Assembly: GCA_031400955.1 (NCBI GenBank)
Contig: JANNQW010000171.1
Location: forward strand, 1-21,844
DNA: 21,844 nt
Reading direction: 5' to 3'
DNA from: VFKE01 sp031400955
Lineage (GTDB): Bacteria > Verrucomicrobiota > Verrucomicrobiia > Verrucomicrobiales > Verrucomicrobiaceae
The notes below the pieces were generated by a model, which was given only the letters and a program-made list of their open reading frames with translations, was not told the origin of the DNA and ran no database searches. Positions 14,018 through 21,398 of this stretch are shown here, in pieces. The position numbers and the translations under genes are program-made. Within the stretch, counting starts at the first letter, position 1, and each line of letters begins with the position of its first letter.

Positions 14018-15124
14018 ATGCAATCGAGATTCCGCCAGTCCAGCCGCCCGGCCCCGCTGCCCGTGGTGCGCATCGGATTCATCGCCCTGGCGGACTGCGC
14101 CCCGCTGCTGGCGGCGGAGGCTCTCGGGTTGTTTGAGAAGCACGGCCTAGATGTGGAACTGAACCGCGAGGTCGGCTGGGCCACCATCCGCGACAAGATT
14201 CTTTATGGACAGCTCGACGCCGCCCACGCCATCGCCGGACTGGCCCTCTCCCTCCGCCTCGGTCTCGACGGCATCTCCTGCCCGGCGCTCGCGCCCTTTG
14301 TCTTCAATCTCAATGGCAACGCCATCACGCTGGGCATGGACTTGTGGCGGCGCGGCGTGCGCGACGCCGCCACTCTGCACAAACTCATCCGCAGCACGCC
14401 GCAACGGCTCTTCACCTTCGGCATCGTGTCTCTCAGCTCATCGCACCACTTCCTCATGCGCACCTGGCTGGCAAAGGGCGGCATTGATCCCGACCGCGAT
14501 GTGCGCCTGGTCGTCCTCCCGCCCACGCAGATGACCGGGTCGTTGCGCGCCGGATTGATTGACGGTTACTGCGTAGGTGAACCGTGGAACTCCGCCGCGA
14601 TCATGCACGGCTACGGCTGGTGTCCGGCGCTGAGCTGCGATCTCGCGCCCGATCATCCGGAGAAAGTGCTGCTGACCACCGAGTCCTTTGCCGGAGAAAA
14701 TCCGGAGGCGCTGCGCCGGCTGATCCGCGCGCTGCATGAGGCATGCGCCTGGTGCGACAAAAAAGAAAACCGCAGCCGGCTCGTGGAGCTGCTCCTGGGC
14801 AGCGGCCATCTGCACGCCGAACGCGAAGTGCTGCGCCTGTCGCTCATCGGCCCTTTTTGCGATGGAACCGGCCAGGCGCGCGATGCAACGGACTTTCACG
14901 TCTTCCACCGTCGCAATGCCAACGAGCCCACCCGTGCCAAGTCCGGCTGGCTGCTGAAAGAATTCGTCGCGAACGGCCTCATCGAACCCGCCATGGAATC
15001 CGCCGCCCGGAATGCGCTGCACGCCTGCTGGCGTCCCGACCTCTACCACCAGGCGCTCGCCCCAGAATCATCATCTCGAAAACATCCCAAACCCAGCCGC
15101 CAGCTTCAACCCCTGCACGCATGA
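14018..15124 (+). CDS. Cytoplasmic NrtA/NasS-type nitrate-binding protein
   Basis: A 368-residue periplasmic-binding-protein fold of the NrtA/CmpA/NasS family. VRIGFIALADCAPL starts lobe 1 at residue 17. GWATIRDKILYGQLDAAHAI (53-72) and the family motif CVGEPWN (185-191) line the anion pocket in known nitrate-binding relatives. There is no signal peptide, twin-arginine motif or lipobox: the first 16 residues are polar and Pro-rich. So it is probably cytoplasmic, like NasS, which senses nitrate and holds the antiterminator NasT. No ABC permease or ATPase gene is in the operon, and NarK follows as transporter, so a sensor role is more likely than transport. No NasT gene is present either. The start rests on the family beginning; ATG 14018 has no clear ribosome site. 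Confidence 0.82.
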   Translation: MQSRFRQSSRPAPLPVVRIGFIALADCAPLLAAEALGLFEKHGLDVELNREVGWATIRDKILYGQLDAAHAIAGLALSLRLGLDGISCPALAPFVFNLNGNAITLGMDLWRRGVRDAATLHKLIRSTPQRLFTFGIVSLSSSHHFLMRTWLAKGGIDPDRDVRLVVLPPTQMTGSLRAGLIDGYCVGEPWNSAAIMHGYGWCPALSCDLAPDHPEKVLLTTESFAGENPEALRRLIRALHEACAWCDKKENRSRLVELLLGSGHLHAEREVLRLSLIGPFCDGTGQARDATDFHVFHRRNANEPTRAKSGWLLKEFVANGLIEPAMESAARNALHACWRPDLYHQALAPESSSRKHPKPSRQLQPLHA

Positions 15125-15174
15125 AACCCTGGCAACCACTCAGACTCAATTCCCCCCGCTCTAGCCAGCCATGA
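15121..15174 (+). CDS. 17-codon mini-ORF bridging the nitrate-binding and transporter genes
   Basis: ATG at 15121 overlaps the TGA of the preceding gene (ATGA), and the mini-ORF's own TGA (15172-15174) overlaps the transporter ATG (15171), again as ATGA. It encodes 17 residues, MKPWQPLRLNSPRSSQP. Neither start has a ribosome site. It may relay ribosomes across the gap by termination-reinitiation. No homologue is known to me. Confidence 0.3.
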   Translation: MKPWQPLRLNSPRSSQP

Positions 15175-16376
15175 AACTGTCCGATCTCAAACACTCCGGC
15201 CACTGGCCCACCCTCCTCACGGCGTTCCTCTATTTTGATTTCAGCTTCATGGCCTGGACCGTTCTCGGCGCGCTCGGCGCCCAGATCGGCGAGTCGCTCC
15301 ATCTCGATGCCGGACAAAATGGACTGATGGTGGCGACTCCGATTCTCGGCGGAGCGATTCTCCGGCTGGTGCTCGGCCTGCTTGTGGACCGCATCGGCGC
15401 CAAGACCACCGGCATCATCGCGCAGATCATCGTCATGACCGGTCTGGCTGCTGCGTGGCTGCTCGGCGTGCCTACCTTGACGACCGTCCTGATTTTTGGC
15501 GGCATCCTCGGATTCGCCGGAGCGAGTTTCGCCGTCGCACTGCCGCAGGCGGGACGCTGGTATCCGCCCAACATGCAGGGCGTCGTCATGGGACTGGCCG
15601 GCGCAGGCAACGTCGGCGTCGTCATCGACAGCCTCATCGCCCCGCGTCTTGCCCAGGCTTACGGCTGGCAGAATGTGTTTGGCTTCTTTCTCATACCCGC
15701 CGTGCTGGTCTTCATCGCCTATGTGATCTTCTCAAAGGACGCGCCCGTCGAGATCAAACCAAAAAAACTCTCCGACTACCTGAACCTTCTCAAAGAAAAA
15801 GACGCACACTGGTTCTGCTTTTATTACACCGTCAGCTTCGGCGGCTTCGTCGGCCTCGCGAGCTACTATGTGCTCTACTACAAAAGCGAGTTCGGACTCA
15901 CGGCGGTGCAGGCGGGAGACTACGCGGCAATGTGCACCCTCGCAGGCGCGGTGATGCGACCCGTCGGCGGCGCCATCGCCGACCGCTTTGGCGGTATTCG
16001 CGCGCTGCTGGTTTTTTATTCGCTCGCCACCGTCGGCCTCGTATCCGCAGCCTTCACTCACCATCTCCAGGGAAACCTGATCATCTTCCTGCTCATCAGC
16101 GGCTCGCTGGGCATGGCGAACGGCTCGGTCTTCCAGCTTCTCCCTCAGCGTTTCGGCAAGGACCTCGGTGTCATGACCGGCCTCGTCGGCTGCGGCGGTG
16201 GCGTAGGCGGTTTCTACCTGGCTGTTTCTCTCGGTTACGCAAAAAACGCCACCGGCTCCTGCAGCATCGGCTTCCTCGCCTTCGCGGGCCTCTGCCTCCT
16301 GGCGATCGGTGGGCTCGCACTCATCAAAACCCGCTGGCGCACCACTTGGGGCGCTCTTGCCGAAGCACGCATCTAG
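15171..16376 (+). CDS. narK: NarK/NasA-family nitrate/nitrite transporter (MFS)
   Basis: A 401-residue, 12-helix major facilitator protein that brings nitrate across the inner membrane. The family hallmarks are present. The substrate arginines fit R65 in AILRLVLG (helix 2) and R263 in MRPVGG (helix 8), matching R89 and R305 of E. coli NarK. The Gly-rich nitrate signatures are GLAGAGNVGV (141-150) and GLVGCGGGVGG in helix 11. WYPPNMQGVVMG and LLPQRFGKDLG are further family blocks. Position in an assimilatory operon favours nitrate uptake (NasA role) over nitrite export. It follows the nitrate-binding gene through a 17-codon mini-ORF with ATGA overlaps, and is 21 bases from the kinase gene. Confidence 0.95.
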   Translation: MKLSDLKHSGHWPTLLTAFLYFDFSFMAWTVLGALGAQIGESLHLDAGQNGLMVATPILGGAILRLVLGLLVDRIGAKTTGIIAQIIVMTGLAAAWLLGVPTLTTVLIFGGILGFAGASFAVALPQAGRWYPPNMQGVVMGLAGAGNVGVVIDSLIAPRLAQAYGWQNVFGFFLIPAVLVFIAYVIFSKDAPVEIKPKKLSDYLNLLKEKDAHWFCFYYTVSFGGFVGLASYYVLYYKSEFGLTAVQAGDYAAMCTLAGAVMRPVGGAIADRFGGIRALLVFYSLATVGLVSAAFTHHLQGNLIIFLLISGSLGMANGSVFQLLPQRFGKDLGVMTGLVGCGGGVGGFYLAVSLGYAKNATGSCSIGFLAFAGLCLLAIGGLALIKTRWRTTWGALAEARI

Positions 16377-16397
16377 CTCAATCGACCTGATCGCCCC

Positions 16398-18029
16398 TTG
16401 AAAATTCATCTCACCTCCTACGGCATGTCTTGTGTGGACGGAAAACCGTCCTCGGATGCCTTCGCCGTGGAATCGTGGGAAGAAACCGTCGTCGCCGTGC
16501 TTTGCGATGGTGCGGGCACGGGAGATCCCGCACGCGAAGCCGCCCATCGTGCCGTGCGCACGTTCATCGAAAACTACCAGGTGCGACCGCGTTCCTGGTC
16601 GCACCAGCGCGCGCTCAACGAATTCACCCAGTTTCTCAACCGCACCCTGCATCAGGAATCCCTCGCGCGCTACGACCGCCCTAAAATGATCTCCACGCTC
16701 GCCGCTGCGGTGATCGAGGGCAACCGTCTCTACGGAGTAAACGTGGGCGACAGCCGGATCTGCCTCTCTCGCCAAGGGAGGCTGATCACCCTCTCTCAAG
16801 ATCATGTGGACGCGCAGCGCAGCAACATCCTCACGCGCGCCCTCGGCCTCGATCCGAAAATCGAGCCGCACTTCTTCGAACTGGAATTGCAGGACGGCGA
16901 CCTCGCCTTCCTCTGCTCCGATGGTGTCACAAATCACTACAGCACGGAATCACTCGCGAGCGCCCTGGAGCAGCGCAACACCGCGCGCAGCATTGTCAAA
17001 TCCGCCCGTGCCACGGCCACGACCGAGACGATGGATGACATGAGCGCCATCGTGCTCGACATTTCCCAGACCGGAAAACTGCGGGCCATGATCGAACGGC
17101 AACTCACCATCCCCGGCTCGCTTCACAAAGGCGATGTCGTTGATGGATACGAACTCATCCGCGCTTTCGCAGGCACCGACCGTGTCTGGCTGGCAGAGAA
17201 AGACGGAGCCCGCGTGGTGCTGAAATTCGCGCCGCGTGAAGCCATCGACAGTGAAGCGCACCTCGGCGCATTCACGCGTGAAACTTGGAACGCCACCCGT
17301 CTTGATGCGGAGTGCTTCGTGCGTGCGCAGGAACCTCCCGGCCAGACCGCCCGCTACTACGTGATGGAGTTCGTGAACGCACCAGCACTCACCAATGTGC
17401 TCACGGAACGTCGGCTTTCCGTGGACTCCGCCATCTCGCTTGGAAGGTTTCTCTGCGAAGCCTTGAAAATACTTTTACGGCACGACCTGTCGCATGGCGA
17501 CATCAAGCCGGAAAATATCCTCTGCATCGGCGATTACTCCAAGCTCGCGTTCAAGCTCGTGGACCTTGGCAGCGCTGCGGAAATCTTCTCCGTGACCTCA
17601 CGCGCCGGCACTCCGAGCTACCTGGCACCGGAGCGATTCCACGGAGCACCGGTCAGCGAGCGCACCGAAATTTTTTCCATTGGTGTCACCCTCTATGAGA
17701 GCCTCACTGGAACGCTGCCTTACGGTCGCATCGAGCGCTTTCAAACTCCCGCCTTCCACGTGCCGAAACGCCCGGCCAGGATCAATCCCAACGTTCCGCC
17801 CTGGCTCGATGCCGTCATCCTTCGCGCCACTTCGAGAAAACCAGAGCAGCGCTACCAGCACTATTCTGAACTCGCCTACGATCTCGACCATCCCGACCGC
17901 GTGCTGCCCTGGTTCGAAGACAGCGCTCCTCTGCTCGAACGAAACCCGCTCGCGTTCTACCGCGCCGGTTTCTTCATCCTCCTCGCGCTGGCATTATGGA
18001 TGCTTCTCAAACTGGCAACTCGCTCATGA
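16398..18029 (+). CDS. PP2C phosphatase/Ser-Thr kinase fusion with C-terminal membrane anchor
   Basis: A 543-residue protein started by TTG at 16398; the next Met (residue 10) would cut the first PP2C strand. Residues 1-225 are a PP2C phosphatase with metal ligands in CDGAG (D37), VGDSR (D118), CSDGVTN (D175) and MDDMS (D213/D214). Residues 245-500 are a Hanks-type kinase: K276 in VVLKFA, HGDIKPEN at 366-373 with catalytic D368, DLG at 389-391 in place of DFG, and APE at 410-412. The Gly-rich loop is degenerate. A single hydrophobic segment near 520-538 (FFILLALALWMLL) anchors it, leaving both domains in the cytoplasm. A related kinase sits beside nirB and nasA in Pseudomonas (recollection), so a link to nitrate assimilation is recurrent. 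Its targets are unknown. Its TGA overlaps the next ATG. Confidence 0.9.
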   Translation: MKIHLTSYGMSCVDGKPSSDAFAVESWEETVVAVLCDGAGTGDPAREAAHRAVRTFIENYQVRPRSWSHQRALNEFTQFLNRTLHQESLARYDRPKMISTLAAAVIEGNRLYGVNVGDSRICLSRQGRLITLSQDHVDAQRSNILTRALGLDPKIEPHFFELELQDGDLAFLCSDGVTNHYSTESLASALEQRNTARSIVKSARATATTETMDDMSAIVLDISQTGKLRAMIERQLTIPGSLHKGDVVDGYELIRAFAGTDRVWLAEKDGARVVLKFAPREAIDSEAHLGAFTRETWNATRLDAECFVRAQEPPGQTARYYVMEFVNAPALTNVLTERRLSVDSAISLGRFLCEALKILLRHDLSHGDIKPENILCIGDYSKLAFKLVDLGSAAEIFSVTSRAGTPSYLAPERFHGAPVSERTEIFSIGVTLYESLTGTLPYGRIERFQTPAFHVPKRPARINPNVPPWLDAVILRATSRKPEQRYQHYSELAYDLDHPDRVLPWFEDSAPLLERNPLAFYRAGFFILLALALWMLLKLATRS

Positions 18030-19663
18030 CCACTGTTCCGCTCATTCCCGACAGCGCCCCCTTCAGCGCGGAACAGCGCTCGTGGCTCAATGGCTTTCTC
18101 GCCGGAATGCTCAGCCGCAGCGCTGCGCCTGCTGCCGCTGAAACCAAACGCCCGCTGCTCATCGCCTTCGGCAGCCAGAGCGGGAATGCGGAAAGCCTCG
18201 CGAAAAAGCTCGTGAAAGAGGCGAACACAAAAGGCTTCACGGCGCAGGCGGCGGGCCTCGACTCGCTGCAGTCCGCCGACCTGCTGCATAAACAAAACCT
18301 GTTGCTCATCACCAGCACCTGGGGCGAGGGCGACATGCCGGACAACGCCGTCGCCTTCTGGGACAGCCTCAATCAAAACGGAACCTCGCCGAAGCTCGCC
18401 GGCCTGAACTATTCCGTGCTCGCCCTTGGCGACAAAAATTACGCGGACACGTTCTGCCTCGCCGGGCGCAAGCTCGATGAACGACTGGAACAACTCGGAG
18501 CCTGCCGCGTGCATCCCCGCGTGGACTGCGACGTGGACTTCGATGAGTCCGCAAAGCAATGGAGCGAGAGCGCGTTCGCAGCGTTGCAAGAAGGGAGCGC
18601 GGGCGTCTCGCCCGTGCAGCCAGCAACTGCTGACATTCAATCATCTCCCAAAACAGAACCCGGCCATTCAAAGAAAAATCCCTTTCCCGCAAAACTGATC
18701 GCCAACATCAGACTCAACGGCGAACGCTCCGCCAAGGACACTCGCCACATCGCCTTCTCGCTCGCCGGTTCCGGTCTCGCTTATGAAACCGGTGATGCCC
18801 TCGGAGTCTTCGCGCAAAACAATCCCGTCGTCGTGGATTCCATCATCGCTTCTCGTGAACTTGACCCCGACGCGCCCGTCAATCTCCCCGATGGCAGACA
18901 AGCTCCTCTACGCGAGGCGCTGCTCAAGCATTACGAAATACGCGCACTTCTCGGCACACAATCAAGGGGCGGACAAACTCCCCCGGAGTTCATGGATGGC
19001 TTGAAAAAGCTCCAGCCCCGCCTCTACTCGATCGCCTCCTCCCTCAAGGCACATCCCGGTGAGGTGCATCTCTGCATCGGCGCGGTGCGCTACGAAAAAG
19101 ACGGCGTCAAACATCAGGGCGTGGCCTCCACCTTTCTCGCTGACCGTCTTGCAATCGGCAATTCCACCGGCGTCTTCATTCACACTGCAAAACACTTTCG
19201 CGTGCCCGCCTCCAGCGACACCCCCATCATCATGGTCGGCCCCGGCACCGGCATTGCGCCCTTCCGCGCCTTCCTCGAGGAACGCCAGGCCACCGGCGCG
19301 AAGGGTAAAAACTGGCTGTTCTTCGGCGACCAGAAATCAGAGTCAGATTTTCTTTACCGCGAACAGATCGAAGCCTGGCATGATAGCGGCTTTCTCACCC
19401 GGCTCGACCTCGCCTTCTCCCGTGATCAGGCTGAAAAAATCTATGTGCAGAACCGCATGATCGAACAAGGCGTTGAAATCTGGCGGTGGCTTGATGCAGG
19501 CGCGCACTTCTACGTCTGTGGCGATGCCACGCATATGGCCAGGGATGTGGATGCCGCCTTGCACACCATCATCCAGGAGCACGGCAACAAGTCCCCGGAC
19601 GAATCCTCGGCCTGCATCGCCGAAATGAAGAAATCCAAACGCTATGCTCGCGATGTCTACTGA
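18026..19663 (+). CDS. CysJ-like diflavin reductase, probable electron donor to nitrite reductase
   Basis: A 545-residue NADPH:FMN/FAD reductase. The flavodoxin domain (42-186) has GSQSGNAE at 49-56, STWGEGDMPDNA and LALGDKNYADTF. The FAD and NADPH domains have RLYSIASS (332-339), GPGTGIAPFRAF (405-416), LFFGDQ, CGDATHMA (498-505) and the C-terminal ARDVY ending in the stacking Tyr. It would carry electrons from NADPH via FAD and FMN to the sirohaem enzyme encoded next. It is shorter than E. coli CysJ (about 600), mainly through a reduced connecting segment around 300-328. The ATG at 18026 overlaps the kinase stop (ATGA); an ATG at 17996 is in frame but inside the kinase gene. A sulfite reductase role cannot be excluded, but the operon says nitrite. 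A palindromic element sits in its linker. Confidence 0.9.
   Translation: MTTVPLIPDSAPFSAEQRSWLNGFLAGMLSRSAAPAAAETKRPLLIAFGSQSGNAESLAKKLVKEANTKGFTAQAAGLDSLQSADLLHKQNLLLITSTWGEGDMPDNAVAFWDSLNQNGTSPKLAGLNYSVLALGDKNYADTFCLAGRKLDERLEQLGACRVHPRVDCDVDFDESAKQWSESAFAALQEGSAGVSPVQPATADIQSSPKTEPGHSKKNPFPAKLIANIRLNGERSAKDTRHIAFSLAGSGLAYETGDALGVFAQNNPVVVDSIIASRELDPDAPVNLPDGRQAPLREALLKHYEIRALLGTQSRGGQTPPEFMDGLKKLQPRLYSIASSLKAHPGEVHLCIGAVRYEKDGVKHQGVASTFLADRLAIGNSTGVFIHTAKHFRVPASSDTPIIMVGPGTGIAPFRAFLEERQATGAKGKNWLFFGDQKSESDFLYREQIEAWHDSGFLTRLDLAFSRDQAEKIYVQNRMIEQGVEIWRWLDAGAHFYVCGDATHMARDVDAALHTIIQEHGNKSPDESSACIAEMKKSKRYARDVY
18591..18623. repeat. REP-like palindromic element inside the interdomain linker
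   Basis: CGGGCG (18600-18605) and CGCCCG (18609-18614) form a perfect hairpin with loop TCT, in the context GGAGCGCGGGCGTCTCGCCCG. It encodes EGSAGVSPV on the + strand and RDARAPF on the other. I recall this kind of translated sequence from an abundant dispersed repeat of PVC genomes. It lies in the FMN-FAD linker, in frame. Only one copy is in this window. Confidence 0.5.
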
Positions 19664-21398
19664 ACTCCTCAGCACCGACTGCACATCGAGCGGCGACTTC
19701 AGCGCCGACCAGAAACGCTACCTGGAAGGCTTCTTCGCCGCGCTCAGCGCACGCGGCGTTTCTTTCGGTGACCTTGCACCGGCGCCTGCTTCGCACGTAG
19801 TCCCTTCCCTTGATGACCTCACCAAGGAGGAACGCATCAAGCACGACCTGCATCCCTTCGACGCCATCGAGCAGCTCATGCTAGATGCACGGTGGAATGC
19901 AAAGCCGGAGGCCGAATCGGTGTTCCGCTTCAAGTGGAACGGCCTCTTCTGGCTGAACCCGGTGAAGGACGGCTACATGTGCCGCCTGCGAATTCCCGGC
20001 GGCATTGTGAAATCACATCAGCTCCGCGAACTGGCCGCCATCGCACGCGAACTGACCACGGGCTACATCCAGATCACCACCCGGAACAATTTTCAGATCC
20101 GGCTCATCGAACCCAAGAACTGCCCCGAAGTCCTGCGTCGCATCCAGGGCTGCGGCCTGCACTCGCGCGGCGCTGGCGCGGACAACATCCGCAACATCAC
20201 GATGAACCCCTGCGCGGGTTACGATCACCATGAACTGATCGACATACGCCCGTTCGTGAACGACCTCGCCACGCGTATCATCGGCAGCAAGGAGTTCTAC
20301 GATCTGCCTCGCAAGTTCAACATCGCCTTCGACGGCGGCGGCCTGGTCAGCAGCGTGGAAGATACGAACGACATCGGCGCCAGTGCCGTTGAGGTCGATG
20401 AGAACAACGCAGGCATCGCGCCCGGCGTCTGGTTCCGCATCGCGCTCGGCGGCGTGACCGGTCATCAGACCTTCGCCAGCGACTGGGGCGTGATCATCAA
20501 TCACGACCAGCTCATTCCCGTCATCATGACCATCGTCCGGATTTTCATCCGCGATGGCGACCGCACCAACCGCAAGAAAGCCCGATTGAAATATCTCATC
20601 GAGCAGCGCGGATTCGATGGCTTCCGTGATGATGTAGAAGCTTTACTCGGCTTCAAACTCACGCCACTCGCCGTGGACTCGCCATTGCAAGTTCCACGCA
20701 AATTTTCCCAACAGGGCCACTCGCATGTCGGCGTCCATCAGCAGAAACAGAAGGGACTGAACTACATCGGCGCCAGCGTGCCCGTTGGCCAGCTCACCGC
20801 GCGGCAACTTGAGCGCATCGCCGACATTGCCGACAGCTACGGCACGGGTGAGATTCGATTGACCGTGTGGCAGAACTTCATCGTGCCAAATGTGCCGGAC
20901 GCGTTCGTCGCCACCGCCGCCAAGTCTTTGAAGAAGCTCGGCTTTCCCACGGAAGAGAGTCCGCTGCGCAACGGATTCATCGCCTGCACGGGCAACCGCT
21001 ACTGCAAATTCGCCGCGACTGACACCAAGGGCGACGCTATCGCGATGATGGAATATCTCGAAAAGCGCGTGCAGCTCGACCGCCCCGTGAACATCCATTT
21101 CACCGGCTGTGCCCACAGTTGCGCGCAACACTTCATGGGCGACATCGGATTGCTGGGCACCAAGGTGAAAAGCGAGTCTGGCGAAGGCTATCACATTACG
21201 GTTGGCGGCGGCTTCGGCGAGAACCGCAAGGTGGGTCGTCAGGTCTTCAGCGGTGTGCCGATTGAATCGCTCGCTTCCATGTTGGAAGCGATGCTTAAGG
21301 GCTACCTTTCCAATCGAACAGAAAATGAATTGTTTCATTCATTCTGCAACCGACACACGATTGGTCAGCTTCAAGAGCTCTGGTCTAATGCCGCATGA
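19644..21398 (+). CDS. nirA: NirA-type sirohaem/4Fe-4S assimilatory nitrite reductase
   Basis: A 584-residue enzyme reducing nitrite to ammonium with six electrons. Two ferredoxin-like half domains and two sirohaem/Fe-S half domains are visible. The cluster cysteines are C448-TGNRY-C454 and C489-AHS-C493, the C-X5-C and C-X3-C pattern. The CTGN-x-[YF]-C form is characteristic of nitrite rather than sulfite reductases (CysI has C-x-ALPTC and GCPNGC). Sirohaem-contacting basic stretches include TTRNNFQIR (145-153), RGAGADNIRN (175-184) and RKFSQQGHSH. The N-terminus (19-33) repeats a motif of the preceding flavoprotein. Starts at 19644 or 19653 both overlap the flavoprotein gene, by 20 or 11 bases. 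Next to a diflavin reductase and with no ferredoxin gene in the window, the likely donor is that reductase. Confidence 0.92.
   Translation: MLAMSTELLSTDCTSSGDFSADQKRYLEGFFAALSARGVSFGDLAPAPASHVVPSLDDLTKEERIKHDLHPFDAIEQLMLDARWNAKPEAESVFRFKWNGLFWLNPVKDGYMCRLRIPGGIVKSHQLRELAAIARELTTGYIQITTRNNFQIRLIEPKNCPEVLRRIQGCGLHSRGAGADNIRNITMNPCAGYDHHELIDIRPFVNDLATRIIGSKEFYDLPRKFNIAFDGGGLVSSVEDTNDIGASAVEVDENNAGIAPGVWFRIALGGVTGHQTFASDWGVIINHDQLIPVIMTIVRIFIRDGDRTNRKKARLKYLIEQRGFDGFRDDVEALLGFKLTPLAVDSPLQVPRKFSQQGHSHVGVHQQKQKGLNYIGASVPVGQLTARQLERIADIADSYGTGEIRLTVWQNFIVPNVPDAFVATAAKSLKKLGFPTEESPLRNGFIACTGNRYCKFAATDTKGDAIAMMEYLEKRVQLDRPVNIHFTGCAHSCAQHFMGDIGLLGTKVKSESGEGYHITVGGGFGENRKVGRQVFSGVPIESLASMLEAMLKGYLSNRTENELFHSFCNRHTIGQLQELWSNAA

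Noticed and set aside
14018..15124. Periplasmic ABC-transporter binding protein
   Set aside because: There is no signal peptide, lipobox or Tat motif, and no permease or ATPase gene in the operon.
15732..16937. 401-codon open frame on the - strand opposite the transporter and kinase genes
   Set aside because: It is antisense to two clear genes, crosses their junction and has no recognisable domain. Long antisense frames are expected in GC-rich codon-biased DNA.
20643..21338. 231-codon - strand frame inside nirA
   Set aside because: It has no domain and lies fully antisense to conserved cluster-binding segments of NirA.
19644..21398. Sulfite reductase (CysI) identity for the sirohaem enzyme
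   Set aside because: The CTGNRYC and GCAHSC cluster motifs are of the nitrite reductase type, and the operon carries NarK and a nitrate-binding protein.
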